From assembly GCA_963663265.2 (NCBI GenBank), contig CAXXXM010000002.1, forward strand, positions 806,001-870,000: a stretch of 64,000 bases of DNA. The letters run 5' to 3'. Position numbers and translations under genes: made by a program. This stretch comes from JAEXOD01 sp963663265. Lineage in GTDB: Bacteria; Bacteroidota; Ignavibacteria; Ignavibacteriales; Melioribacteraceae. Below the pieces are notes generated by a model, which saw nothing but the letters and a program-made list of their open reading frames with translations, was not told the DNA's origin and did no database searches. This document shows positions 19,001 through 27,325 of the stretch, piece after piece. Position 1 is the stretch's first letter, and each line of letters opens with the position of its first letter.

Positions 19001-19152
19001 GGGATGTTATATGCCGTCCCGTTGTCAGTTTTTTCTTTCTTAATAACTATGTGGGATGTAGGGGAAAATCGCAACGTCTCAATAATTGTCTGTGCTTCTA
19101 AACTTAATGTGATAATAAATAGATATAAAAAACAAAACAATACTTTTTTCAT
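16018..19152 (-). CDS. Large secreted protein with type IX sorting domain
   Basis: This 1044-residue protein has a signal peptide (residues 1-20, ending LEAQ), a strong ribosome site (AAAGGAG) and a C-terminal type A sorting domain (NYPNPFNPSTTISY ... KKLMLMK). The N-terminal 200 residues form a beta-rich domain. Residues about 330-390 (YKFAGWLDNGSTSNERTL) resemble InlB B-repeat or bacterial repeat modules. Residues about 400-720 show sialidase/BNR-like strands (HSVYTSMDKVWYEMSTDNG, AFQENNQGEYKIKIL), consistent with a beta propeller. I see no catalytic set. It is probably a surface adhesin or a substrate-recognition protein; this is inference. It lies 47 bases after the lipoprotein gene and may share its transcript. 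Confidence 0.75.
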   Translation of the reverse strand: MKKVLFCFLYLFIITLSLEAQTIIETLRFSPTSHIVIKKEKTDNGTAYNIPLAGNMGNGVGQRWYNLREEDYYYSFFVFNVGTPLPNGTTIQSVTFHAITRDDIQQSTRIRMVGSLDGAYSTWIDRYNTGTVIMDIPYGNNSVNTTNSSVLSWLEGFTNNLVIGGAIKTPHDDPYFIDTAKISLEIVVVIERPVQQITYTVKNVMDAYNGGQIGVGINEPVTVYQSPKQITTMENNIINLRAYNNTNPNTGEYYTFNEVANPVQKSSWKKSDNAYNVTFSEESACSIVASYEPKNVHYGNIIGAYLKPAWAITKNYNTEFNDVYSSEDLIAKGNTATITAPLNETINDKPYKFAGWLDNGSTSNERTLTPTANITLSPRYKYPTHSNQTTGYSSNSQRKLIKTDSDGNLHSVYTSMDKVWYEMSTDNGVTWSIMNNGCPLSGNDSKNPSITDAFNGHNVLIAFQENNQGEYKIKILSINYITDIIQDNESFDIAKPYSVDSHPVAYFSSYQGNSALLLLWEESNAPFLPGGIHYFFGQMDGLSGQNINFANNAISIIPNTDESCLNPTVMGSRVLPITFHIAYQQNTSSTTSKIWYDSVNVDTDGFDFVNNRKEVSYGSGFTKNYNPSIIEINGGARVVWIGERTEAIIDKDADPTSGSGGTASGSTTVRSVVFKSPQYYRFWNFGSNPQYPTITKSSDNLTYIVAWNEITTGQNKFVNNQLNAGDIKNFGINGNCVQVANALNKQGMLGLVFDASTSPYSFNKTSNIGSFYPKAGNSGLSVNYGRQGLVGKDSLQFYFAIGDIIKDQQHIKFINLPEEFAVNSLESLNYALISEAFVINDGESFVYSVQYGMVGNQYAQLSDGKQVNFKVKLIDANTGELLRVFDNVTYSGSNLQNYNNILYQVSVNEIGSKTVKMCLEVNDNLNGFYTVTDKMNDEDVFAKLNTKEVNLVENIEITSYDLFQNYPNPFNPSTTISYQVPDNCRVTLKVFDVLGKEVTTLVDEYKSKGKYDVQFNAKHLASGMYIYQIKAGDFVSSKKLMLMK

Positions 19153-19199
19153 ACTTTCTCCTTTTATTATTATTTTTATTAAATCAGATTAAATATTGT

Positions 19200-20267
19200 T
19201 TAATCCGGTAAATGCCCATGTATTATTCTGGTCTTATTGCCAATATTTTCAGTTGCTGTAATAAATATATCCTTTTCTAATATAACAGGCGAATTCCATA
19301 GGGTTAATTCTCCATTAGTGAAACGGAAAACATACTCGAAATTTGTTCCATTAAAATGGACTATCCCATCACGCATAAGGAAAAATATATCCTTTTCATT
19401 CCTTCCGCATGCATAATTAAGAGAATTATCATATTCAAGTTTTAATACTTCCACAAACTTATCATTTTCATATTTCATTAAACTGTTACCTATCATAAAG
19501 TAAACCTGACTCCCAATAAATTCTATACTACCTAAGCCTATATTACGTTTTTTGTACTGAAATATTTCACTTATCTCATTTTTATAATACTTGAATATTT
19601 TTACTGTATCGTTATTATCAAAATGGACTGTTAGTCCCGCAATATAAAGCGCACCGTTTTGTCCTCGCATTGTATAATATTGAAAAGAAGAATTATTCCG
19701 ATATACCTCTTTCCACTCATTTCCATCATATTGTAAAACAAAACTACGAGAACCTTTATTGCCATTTGCAAAATATGCATATCCAAGAGCATAAATATTA
19801 TCTTCACTTTCGCCCCACAAGGCTTGGATTATCATACTATTAAATTGGGGAGCAACACTATTATTTCGATAATATAACTGCCATTGTGTACCATTATAAT
19901 GATAAATATCTCCACCATCTCCTCCAATCCATATATTGGAAGAATTAAAGCCAAACATGCAATTCGGCGTCCAGTAAAAATTTATATCTGTATACATACT
20001 CCACTTGTATCCATCATAATGCCATAGATCCGAATGAGGCTCATAAATAGAATACCCTGCTGCCCAAACATCTGTTGGGGAGCTACCCCAGATTGAATTA
20101 ATAATTCCACCCGGTGTATTTAATGTATCAACAGTCCAAACATAATCTCTTCTGCCCGGTTCTATTTCTTTTACTTTAATTGGTTCAGTAGCACTATTAC
20201 ACCCTATTACTGTAAGTAACAATATAAATAGAAGTATTATATAGTTGCATTGGTTTTTTACTTTCAT
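19200..20267 (-). CDS. Propeller-like lipoprotein
   Basis: This 355-residue protein has a clear lipobox (LTVIGC, Cys23). The body has repeated blade-like strands of the type IWGSSPTDVWAAGYS, LWHYDGYKW, NIWIGGDGGDIYHYNG and IYALGYAYF. This is the W-G-x-S-x-x-D-V-W-A-x-G pattern of kelch-like or ASP-box-like propellers common in secreted bacterial proteins. No enzyme signature is visible. It precedes the 1044-residue secreted protein by 47 bases on the same strand, so the two probably form a unit at the cell envelope. The function is unknown. Confidence 0.75.
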   Translation of the reverse strand: MKVKNQCNYIILLFILLLTVIGCNSATEPIKVKEIEPGRRDYVWTVDTLNTPGGIINSIWGSSPTDVWAAGYSIYEPHSDLWHYDGYKWSMYTDINFYWTPNCMFGFNSSNIWIGGDGGDIYHYNGTQWQLYYRNNSVAPQFNSMIIQALWGESEDNIYALGYAYFANGNKGSRSFVLQYDGNEWKEVYRNNSSFQYYTMRGQNGALYIAGLTVHFDNNDTVKIFKYYKNEISEIFQYKKRNIGLGSIEFIGSQVYFMIGNSLMKYENDKFVEVLKLEYDNSLNYACGRNEKDIFFLMRDGIVHFNGTNFEYVFRFTNGELTLWNSPVILEKDIFITATENIGNKTRIIHGHLPD

Positions 20268-20706
20268 AAAATTCTCTTAAAATGTTTGTTTAATGCATTT
20301 TTATTTATTTTCACAATAATACCAGCTAAAACATTATAATAATGTTTATTACAAATTTTATTATAAACAGATATACTATGAAATGTTAAAATGTAGGGGG
20401 TAAAATTAATCCAATTACAAAACCCTGTAAAACTCAAATTCCTCATACTTATCCTAATTGTATTTAAAACATAAAATATGAAAAGGATAAATAAATTTCC
20501 CCGACCATCCCTTTTCATGCCCCACAAATTAAAAAAAAAAAAAACAGAATGTCAAGGGGATAATTAAGTGACGCGTAACGGGGAAAGAAAGTGACAGAAA
20601 ACGAGTGACAAGTGACGAAAGGCAGTTAACAGCGAACAGCTAATAGTAAATAGTTCAATGCTCATAAAAGGTTAAATTTTAAGTGTTGAAGGTTAAATTG
20701 TTGAAT

Positions 20707-20743
20707 GCCGTTAAACAAAAAAAAGTTTAACGGCTTTTTTTAT
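20707..20743 (+). terminator. Orphan terminator-like hairpin
   Basis: GCCGTTAAAC (20707-20716) pairs perfectly with GTTTAACGGC (20725-20734) and is followed by a run of T. It belongs to the GCCG(C/T)T(C/A)AAC family seen at 15944, 30362 and 32159. No plus-strand gene ends upstream of it. Confidence 0.6.
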
Positions 20744-20789
20744 TAATTACGACTTATTTTTAATAACAATTGTCAAGTTTTTGACTATA

Positions 20790-21180
20790 ATCAAAGCCAT
20801 CGTCTGAACGGAGATTTGGAAAGATTTTAATGATTTTTGGGATTAAAGAGTAAACCTCATCTCTTTTCCATCACACTATTTTAGCGTTATGATTACAGAG
20901 TAATCACACGTCGTTAACCATGCGACACAACATTCCCCACGACTTCGGACGAAGTCGCACCCGTTAATAATAGAGACTTGAGACTGGAAACTTGAGATTT
21001 GGTTAATAATTGTCTGAATAGAGATTATTGGGATTGAAAATATTATTTTGATTAATGATTATACAAACCCCATATAAGCCGAAAATGCATTATTAGATAA
21101 AGAAGACCAGTCGGGTCAGAATATTAATAGCAAATCTATCCACACGAAATAATAAGCCCCAGCGTGAGCGATATGAAGTT
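20790..21180. repeat. Dispersed intergenic repeat, divergent copy 1
   Basis: It carries the ordered motifs GTCTGAACGG, a CGACTTC-ggac-GAAGTCG hairpin (20940-20957), GAGACTTGAGACTGGAAAC, GACC(C/A)G(C/T)CGGGTC and AGCCCCAGCG. The same motifs recur in the copies at 57853-58152 and 61196-61575, with many substitutions here. Confidence 0.65.
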
Positions 21181-21233
21181 TTTCTAATGTGACGAAAGGA
21201 TAAATAAAAAAAGTATATACAATAACACATGTT

Positions 21234-21338
21234 ATGAAAAAGAAAAATACATCCCCAAAAACATCAAACAATTTGTTTTTTTATTATAAGGTTTTTTATT
21301 ACATTTGTAAAATCAAAAACAAAATGGAACTCCGATGA
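21234..21338 (+). other. Possible leader peptide upstream of the ABC-F gene
   Basis: A 34-codon frame (MKKKNTSPKTSNNLFFYYK...) lies 58 bases before the ABC-F start. Several antibiotic-resistance ABC-F genes are controlled by a translated leader. There is no strong ribosome site and no clear attenuator hairpin, so this is speculative. Confidence 0.2.
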
Positions 21339-21396
21339 AGATATAAACTCAATTTTCGATTAAAAAATATTTATTAATCTTATAATTGGAGTTTAT

Positions 21397-22998
21397 ATGT
21401 CCCATATAATTTCTGATGGTTTATCGTGGAATAAACCTGATGGTACTAATCTATTTAACAATATATCTTTTACTTGTAGCAGCGAAATATCCGGCTTAGT
21501 TGGAAATAATGGTTCCGGCAAATCCGTATTGGCTAAAATAATCTGCAAAAATATTACACCCAGCGGCGGCACAATAACAACCTTTGGAAACATTATTTAT
21601 GTTCCTCAAGATTTAACTATTTATAATAATAAAAATCTACTTTCACTGTTTGGAATTGAATCAAAATACACTACATTAAAGAAAATTTTAACGGGTATTT
21701 ATTCAGAACAAGATTTATTAACACTAAACGACGAGTGGGATCTTGAAGAAAAACTAAATGAACAATTGGCATTATTTAATTTGCAAAACATTTCTTTGGA
21801 TAGACCTTTTGAAAGTTTTAGTGGTGGAGAAAAAGTAAAAGCTGTTTTGTGTTCTCTTTTTTTTTATCAGCCCGATTTTATTATTCTTGATGAACCAACA
21901 AATCATCTGGATATTAAAACGCGTAAATATGTTTACGATTTTGTTGAAAATTCAAAACTTGGAATGTTGATAATCAGTCATGATAGAACCCTATTAAACC
22001 TAACTTCAAGAATACTTGAATTATCAGCAAACGAGATGAATACATTCGGAGGCAATTTTGATTTGTATTATAATTGGAAACAGCATCTTGATTTAATTCA
22101 ATTACACAATTATGAAAAAGCCACAGCCGAATTACGAAAAGTAAAATACAATTCCAAAAAAGAACTGGCTAAACAAAATGCACGTACTCAAAGTGCCGAA
22201 GCAAAATCGTTAAAAGGTGGAATACCAAAAATTATTCTAAATAAAAGAATAAATGATGGCGAAAATAATTTAGCTAAAACTAAAATAATTCATGAACAAA
22301 AAATAGAATCATTTGAACAAAACTTTTTAGAAGCTAAACGTAAATGTAAAAACATAACAAACTTAAAAATTGATTATGAAAGAGCTTATGTACCAAAGGG
22401 GAAACAAATAGTCCAATTTAAGGAAGTAAATTTTTCGTTTAATAAAATTCCCCTTTGGAAACATCCCCTATCCTTTATTTTAATTGGAAATGAAAGACTT
22501 CATATACAAGGTGATAACGGAACTGGAAAATCAACAATTTTAAAATTAATTAAAAATGAATTAAGTCCAACAACGGGAACAATCTACAATGGTGTAACAA
22601 ATATTGGCACCCTTGATCAAGATATGAGCATGCTTAATTTTAACGAAACAGTATATAACAATATCAAAAACTTCGATTCCAATCATTTAACTGAAGGTGA
22701 ATTAAGAATTAGACTTTCACGATACCAGTTTTTTAATTACGATGTATTTAAAACAGTTAAGGATTTAAGTGGAGGAGAAAAAATAAAGCTTGGTTTTGCA
22801 TGTTTGTTTTCAAATACTAATTCACCTGAACTTTTATTACTTGATGAACCTACTAATAATTTAGACTTAAACTCCGTTAAACAATTAAAAGATTTGTTAA
22901 TTAATTTTAAAGGAGCATTAATTGTAATTTCGCATGATATTGATTTTGTAAATGATTTAAATATTGATTTTTCAATTGATTTAACCGAATACAAATGA
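21397..22998 (+). CDS. ABC-F family ATP-binding protein
   Basis: This 533-residue protein has two ABC ATPase domains and no membrane segment. The first has Walker A GNNGSGKS (36-43), signature FSGGEKVK and Walker B FIILDEPTNHLD. The second has Walker A GDNGTGKS, signature LSGGEKIKL and Walker B LLLLDEPTNNLD. A lysine-rich linker of about 90 residues between them (KQNARTQSAEAKSLKGG) corresponds to the P-site tRNA interaction motif region. ABC-F proteins act on the ribosome, either as translation factors or by dislodging antibiotics. Which subgroup this belongs to cannot be told by eye. GGAG lies seven bases before the ATG. It is a single gene, followed 74 bases later by a TPR gene. Confidence 0.93.
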   Translation: MSHIISDGLSWNKPDGTNLFNNISFTCSSEISGLVGNNGSGKSVLAKIICKNITPSGGTITTFGNIIYVPQDLTIYNNKNLLSLFGIESKYTTLKKILTGIYSEQDLLTLNDEWDLEEKLNEQLALFNLQNISLDRPFESFSGGEKVKAVLCSLFFYQPDFIILDEPTNHLDIKTRKYVYDFVENSKLGMLIISHDRTLLNLTSRILELSANEMNTFGGNFDLYYNWKQHLDLIQLHNYEKATAELRKVKYNSKKELAKQNARTQSAEAKSLKGGIPKIILNKRINDGENNLAKTKIIHEQKIESFEQNFLEAKRKCKNITNLKIDYERAYVPKGKQIVQFKEVNFSFNKIPLWKHPLSFILIGNERLHIQGDNGTGKSTILKLIKNELSPTTGTIYNGVTNIGTLDQDMSMLNFNETVYNNIKNFDSNHLTEGELRIRLSRYQFFNYDVFKTVKDLSGGEKIKLGFACLFSNTNSPELLLLDEPTNNLDLNSVKQLKDLLINFKGALIVISHDIDFVNDLNIDFSIDLTEYK

Positions 22999-23072
22999 AT
23001 TAATTTTCTTGTTGCTAAATATTACAATAAAGACTAATTTTAAATTTATATTATAAAACTTGGAGAAACTAA

Positions 23073-23720
23073 ATGGCAGAAACACACTTTAATAAAGGTT
23101 TGGAAAAATTACTAAACGAAGATTACGAAGGAGCATTAGCAGATTTTAACAAAGCTATTGAATTAAATCCTAATGATTCAGATTTTTATTACAACAGAGG
23201 CGACGCAAAATTAGCATTAGAAGATTACAAAGGTGCTATTGAAGATTATAATAAAACAATTGAATTAGACCCTGCAAACGAATATGCCTATTCAAACAGA
23301 GGTGCTGCTAAATTTGAATTGCAAGATTTTTCCGCTGCAATTGCAGATTATTCAAAAGCAATTGAATTGTATCCTGAATTTGAAGACGCTTTTTATAATA
23401 GAGGAAGTGCTAATAGAGAAATTGGCGAACTTGAAAAAGCAATTAGTGATTTTACAATGGCTATTGAAATTGATCCTGAATTTATTGACGCTTATAACGA
23501 TAGAGGCGTTGTTAAATTTGAATTAGGAAAAATTAATGAAGCTATTGATGACTTTTCTAAAGCAATTGAAATCTATCCTGAATTTGGTGCTGCTTACTGC
23601 AATCGTGGTGAGGCTAAAATGAGTTTAGACGATAAAAAAGGTGCTTGCGAAGATTGGAAAAAAGCACAAAAGTTGGGTGACGAAGATGCTGATGAATTAA
23701 TTAATAAGTATTGTAAATAA
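23073..23720 (+). CDS. Tetratricopeptide repeat protein
   Basis: This 215-residue acidic protein is made almost wholly of six 34-residue TPR units (for example YYNRGDAKLALEDYKGAIED, AFYNRGSANREIGELEKAIS). It ends in a capping helix DDKKGACEDWKKAQKLGDED, similar to Sel1/TPR family members. There is no signal peptide, so it is probably a cytoplasmic scaffold. GGAG precedes the start. The partner cannot be read from the sequence. A shorter relative is encoded at 43775-44221. Confidence 0.9.
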   Translation: MAETHFNKGLEKLLNEDYEGALADFNKAIELNPNDSDFYYNRGDAKLALEDYKGAIEDYNKTIELDPANEYAYSNRGAAKFELQDFSAAIADYSKAIELYPEFEDAFYNRGSANREIGELEKAISDFTMAIEIDPEFIDAYNDRGVVKFELGKINEAIDDFSKAIEIYPEFGAAYCNRGEAKMSLDDKKGACEDWKKAQKLGDEDADELINKYCK

Positions 23721-24113
23721 TTCTTTTTTATTGGGGGTTTGAGGTATCAACTTTTTTATTAAGGGGCTCTTTGGATTTATTCAAGTTTAGTCCCCTTTTA
23801 CTTGTTCGAGTGTTTTTTATTTGCAGAAAACTATTTTTTTAGTGACATTCCCTTTGTTTAATTTCTTCACTCATTCTATTTCCAAAAGCAGAACGTTGTT
23901 CACACCTGCATATTATAAAAAATTATATAATAACACATGAATTTTCATTTTGTTAATTCCAAAATTACATTTAATTTAATAATAATAATTAGATTAAATA
24001 TGTTATAAAATGTTATACTCTGGTTTATATTCTCAATAATTTTATCCTAATAATATTTTTCTTATATAATAATCATTTTTGTTATCAAACTAATTTTTGT
24101 TGGAGAATTTTTA
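23721..24113. other. Intergenic region
   Basis: There are 393 AT-rich bases. The only structure seen is the hairpin at 23761-23797. The promoter for the M6 protease gene probably lies in its last 100 bases; I cannot assign it. Confidence 0.5.
23761..23799 (+). terminator. Hairpin downstream of the TPR gene
   Basis: AAGGGGCT (23761-23768) pairs with AGTCCCCTT (23789-23797) with one bulged base. It is followed by a short TT A tail and lies 41 bases after the TPR stop. Confidence 0.55.
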
Positions 24114-27098
24114 ATGAAAATAAATAAAATAATTCTTTCGGCTCTGCTTTTTATATGTGTTAGTTTATCTTATGCGGCACCAATAAAAAACCTGCCAATA
24201 ACATTAAACCAGCCGGATGGAACAGTTATCAATTGTTATGTATCGGGAGATGAGTTTTTTAATTACATTCATGATGATAAAGGTTATTTAATAATAAAAA
24301 ATACAATAAATGATTATTATACCTATGCAATACAAAAAGGTGATAAATTTTATCCAACAGAATTTGTTGTTGGTCAGACATCCCCGGAAAACAAAGGGTT
24401 GCCAAATAGTATAGATTTTTCACAAATAGATACCGATAAACTAATTAATAAATTTCCAAATCGTAATTTTGGCTCTCCAAAAGCCCCTACACTTGGGAAC
24501 ATTAACAACATTGTGGTATTTATACGTTTTTCGGATCAAGGCGAGTTTACTCAACCAATTAGCTATTACGATGATATGTTTAACAAAACCGGTGTAAATG
24601 TAAATTCAATGCATAATTATTATAAAGAAGTATCTTATAACAAATTAAGCATAGTTTCATATTTTTACCCGGCACCTAATCCCGGAATTATTTCATATCA
24701 AGATTCTCATCCAAGAGCTTATTACAGACCAAGTTCTACAACTGGTGGAGTTGGTTATTCTTCTGATAACGAAAGAACAACGCGAGAACACACTTTATTA
24801 AAAAATGCCGTTACATATGTAGACCAATTTATTCCTGATAATTTAATTGTTGATGGCGATAATGATGGCGAAGTTGACAATGTATGTTTTATTATTGCAG
24901 GAGCCACTGATGGTTGGTCTGAATTACTCTGGCCTCATATGTGGTCATTGTATTCTCAAACCGCAAGAATTAATGGCAAACGAGTTGGTAATTACAACTT
25001 TCAATTGCAAAACAGCTTAACAAGTGCGAGCGTTGGTGTTTTATGCCACGAAATGTTTCACTCGTTGGGTGCCCCTGATTTATACCATTATACCGAAAAT
25101 GGAATTTCGCCTGCCGGTAGCTGGGATATCATGGAAAACAATTTGAATCCTCCTCAGCATATGGGTGCCCATATGAAATATAAATATGGCAATTGGATAG
25201 ATGATGAAACTTTAATTTCGGAAGATGGTGAATATTACATCAAACCTGTTTCTACTGGCGAGCATAATATTTACAAATTGAAGACTCCAAAATCCAATTA
25301 TGAATATTTTGTTGTTGAATATAGAAAAAAGACTTCTATTTTTGAAAATTCATTGCCCGGTGAAGGATTATTGGTATACAGAATTGATTCTCGATATAAT
25401 GGTAACGCAGACGGTCCCCCTGATGAGGTTTATATTTTAAGACCAAACGGCTCTCAGACTGCAAACGGTTCAATTGGAAATGCTAATTTTTCTGCTGATA
25501 ATGGTAGAACGTTTATTAACTATAAATCTAATCCTAAACTTGCATTAACTAATGGAACATTAGCCGGAATAAGTATTTATGATATCGGTTATTTAAATGA
25601 TTCAATTACTTTTAAAGTACATTTTGATAAAGGTATTACAACAGCTCATCCCAATGGTGGAGAAATTTTAAATTATGGCGATACTTTTCTTATTCAATGG
25701 GAAAATTTTGCATCAACATCAAATTACAAAATTGAATACACCACTAATAACGGCTTAAATTGGAATTTAATAGCAGATAATATTTCGTCTTCTACAAAAA
25801 GTTATAATTGGCAGATACCAAATATTTCTTCAAGCAAATGTAAAGTTAAAGTTTCTTCTGTTAACGATAATTCTATTTATGATGAAAGCGATACGGAGTT
25901 TACAATTTTTCCAAATCAAAACAATAATATATCTTATTCCGGTGTTTTAAAGATTTCCGGCTTTTCAAGTTCCATTGATGTTTACAATAATCTTGTATAT
26001 GTATGTTCAAAAAGTAGTGGTTTGAATGTTGTTGATATTTCATCATCCGATTCAATGAAGTTTGTTAGTAACTTAGATACCGACGGAATGGCTTTGATGA
26101 TGGCTACTAAAGATTCGATTGCTTACTTAGCAGATGGCACCGGCGGTCTAAAAGTGTTAGATATTAAAAATCCTTATAACATTAATATTGTTTCAAATAT
26201 CAAAACTACTGAACAAGCAACCGATGTTAAAATAAAAAGCAATGTTTTATTTGCTGGATATAGGGATTCAGGTGTTAAAGTATTTAATATTGATAATCCT
26301 ATTTTACCAAACGAAACTTCAACTATTACAATTAATGGCAAAACTAAGTCTATTGCTATTAATAATAATTTATTGGCTGCACTAACAGAATCCGGCAAAA
26401 TTACTTTATTTGATATTTCAATTCCAAATAGCCCTATTGAACATGGAAATATTTCAATAGATGGCGTTCCTAATGGAATTGAAATTAAAGACAATTATAT
26501 TTACTCAGTAACAAGTACTAATAGTTTTTACGTAATAGATATTGAGAATATTGATAATCCTTTTGTTACATTTACTACTAAAGCATTTGGTGAAGTTAAT
26601 GGTATTTGTTTGTATAACAATTTATTAATGATTGCCTGCGGAAGTAGTGGTATATTAATATGTTCTTTAGATGACCCATCTACTCCGTCTCTTATTGGTA
26701 ATTACACAACTGATATTTTTGCAAACAAAATAACTGCCGATAATAATGGTATTTATGTTGCAAATAGATCTGCTTCAATGTATCGTTTTAGTTCAAATTT
26801 AATTTCAAATATTAAAGAAACTAATATTATTCCAAACACTTTATCATTAAACCAGAACTATCCCAATCCATTTAATCCAACTACAACTATTTCTTTTACA
26901 ATACCAATGAATAGCGATTGCAGTTTAAGTATTTACAATATATTAGGACAGTTAATTAATGAATATAAATACAATAACTTAACCGCAGGATATCATGAAG
27001 TGCCATTTAATGCCTCATCACTTGCAAGTGGTGCTTATTTTTACTCTATCAGATATAAAAATTCTACGCTTACAAAAAAAATGCTATTAATCAAATAG
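24114..27098 (+). CDS. Secreted M6-family metalloprotease with propeller repeats and sorting domain
   Basis: This 994-residue protein has a signal peptide (ending SYAAP). Its catalytic domain contains the zinc motif HEMFH at 312-316 followed by SLGAPDLYHY, as in M6 (immune inhibitor A-like) proteases, and a met-turn-like SWDIMEN. Residues about 520-600 form an immunoglobulin-like Big/Fn domain (HPNGGEILNYGDTFLIQWEN). Residues about 610-890 carry LVIVD-type propeller repeats (GLNVVDISSSD, GGLKVLDIKNP, GVKVFNIDNP). The C-terminus is a type A sorting domain (NYPNPFNPTTTISF ... KKMLLIK). It should be exported and cleave extracellular proteins. GGAG precedes the start. The next gene is a tandem paralogue. 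Confidence 0.92.
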   Translation: MKINKIILSALLFICVSLSYAAPIKNLPITLNQPDGTVINCYVSGDEFFNYIHDDKGYLIIKNTINDYYTYAIQKGDKFYPTEFVVGQTSPENKGLPNSIDFSQIDTDKLINKFPNRNFGSPKAPTLGNINNIVVFIRFSDQGEFTQPISYYDDMFNKTGVNVNSMHNYYKEVSYNKLSIVSYFYPAPNPGIISYQDSHPRAYYRPSSTTGGVGYSSDNERTTREHTLLKNAVTYVDQFIPDNLIVDGDNDGEVDNVCFIIAGATDGWSELLWPHMWSLYSQTARINGKRVGNYNFQLQNSLTSASVGVLCHEMFHSLGAPDLYHYTENGISPAGSWDIMENNLNPPQHMGAHMKYKYGNWIDDETLISEDGEYYIKPVSTGEHNIYKLKTPKSNYEYFVVEYRKKTSIFENSLPGEGLLVYRIDSRYNGNADGPPDEVYILRPNGSQTANGSIGNANFSADNGRTFINYKSNPKLALTNGTLAGISIYDIGYLNDSITFKVHFDKGITTAHPNGGEILNYGDTFLIQWENFASTSNYKIEYTTNNGLNWNLIADNISSSTKSYNWQIPNISSSKCKVKVSSVNDNSIYDESDTEFTIFPNQNNNISYSGVLKISGFSSSIDVYNNLVYVCSKSSGLNVVDISSSDSMKFVSNLDTDGMALMMATKDSIAYLADGTGGLKVLDIKNPYNINIVSNIKTTEQATDVKIKSNVLFAGYRDSGVKVFNIDNPILPNETSTITINGKTKSIAINNNLLAALTESGKITLFDISIPNSPIEHGNISIDGVPNGIEIKDNYIYSVTSTNSFYVIDIENIDNPFVTFTTKAFGEVNGICLYNNLLMIACGSSGILICSLDDPSTPSLIGNYTTDIFANKITADNNGIYVANRSASMYRFSSNLISNIKETNIIPNTLSLNQNYPNPFNPTTTISFTIPMNSDCSLSIYNILGQLINEYKYNNLTAGYHEVPFNASSLASGAYFYSIRYKNSTLTKKMLLIK

Positions 27099-27267
27099 CA
27101 TATACGCTTTATGGAAGGAAATAATTTAATATTTCAGTTCTTTTGTTGAATTATTTCCTCTAAATTTCATTAATATAAAAAAAACATAATAATACCCAAT
27201 TACATTACCAATCCTCATGTTTTTCCTCATATGTTTGCATAATTATTTAAATAGTACGTTTTTTTTA

Positions 27268-27301
27268 CTTTGATATTAATTCCATATTTTGATAAGTTAA
27301 T
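27268..27301 (+). promoter_or_regulatory. Promoter-like block shared with the gene at 30596
   Basis: CTTTGATATTAATTCC then ATATTTTG then ATAAGTTAAT aligns with 30537-30570 (CTTGATTTTATTCC, TATATTTTG, TTAATTTAAT). The TAnnTTTG core is the -7 element of Bacteroidota promoters. Spacing to a -33 TTTG is not canonical, so this is tentative. Confidence 0.35.
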
Positions 27302-27325
27302 GCGACAAATTAAATGGAGTTATTT

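Larger units (their letters stand above)
20268..21396. other. Long intergenic region with orphan hairpin and dispersed repeat
   Basis: There are 1129 bases without a convincing gene. They hold AT-rich sequence (20268-20570), a hairpin with T tract at 20707-20743 that has no upstream plus-strand gene to terminate, a dispersed repeat copy at about 20790-21180, and the leader of the ABC-F gene with a possible 34-codon upstream frame (21234-21338). A weak 87-residue minus-strand frame at 20264-20527 overlaps the lipoprotein start and lacks any support. Confidence 0.6.

Noticed and set aside
20264..20527. 87-residue minus-strand frame
   Set aside because: Low-complexity AT-rich sequence, no ribosome site, overlaps the lipoprotein start and ends in a poly-A tract.
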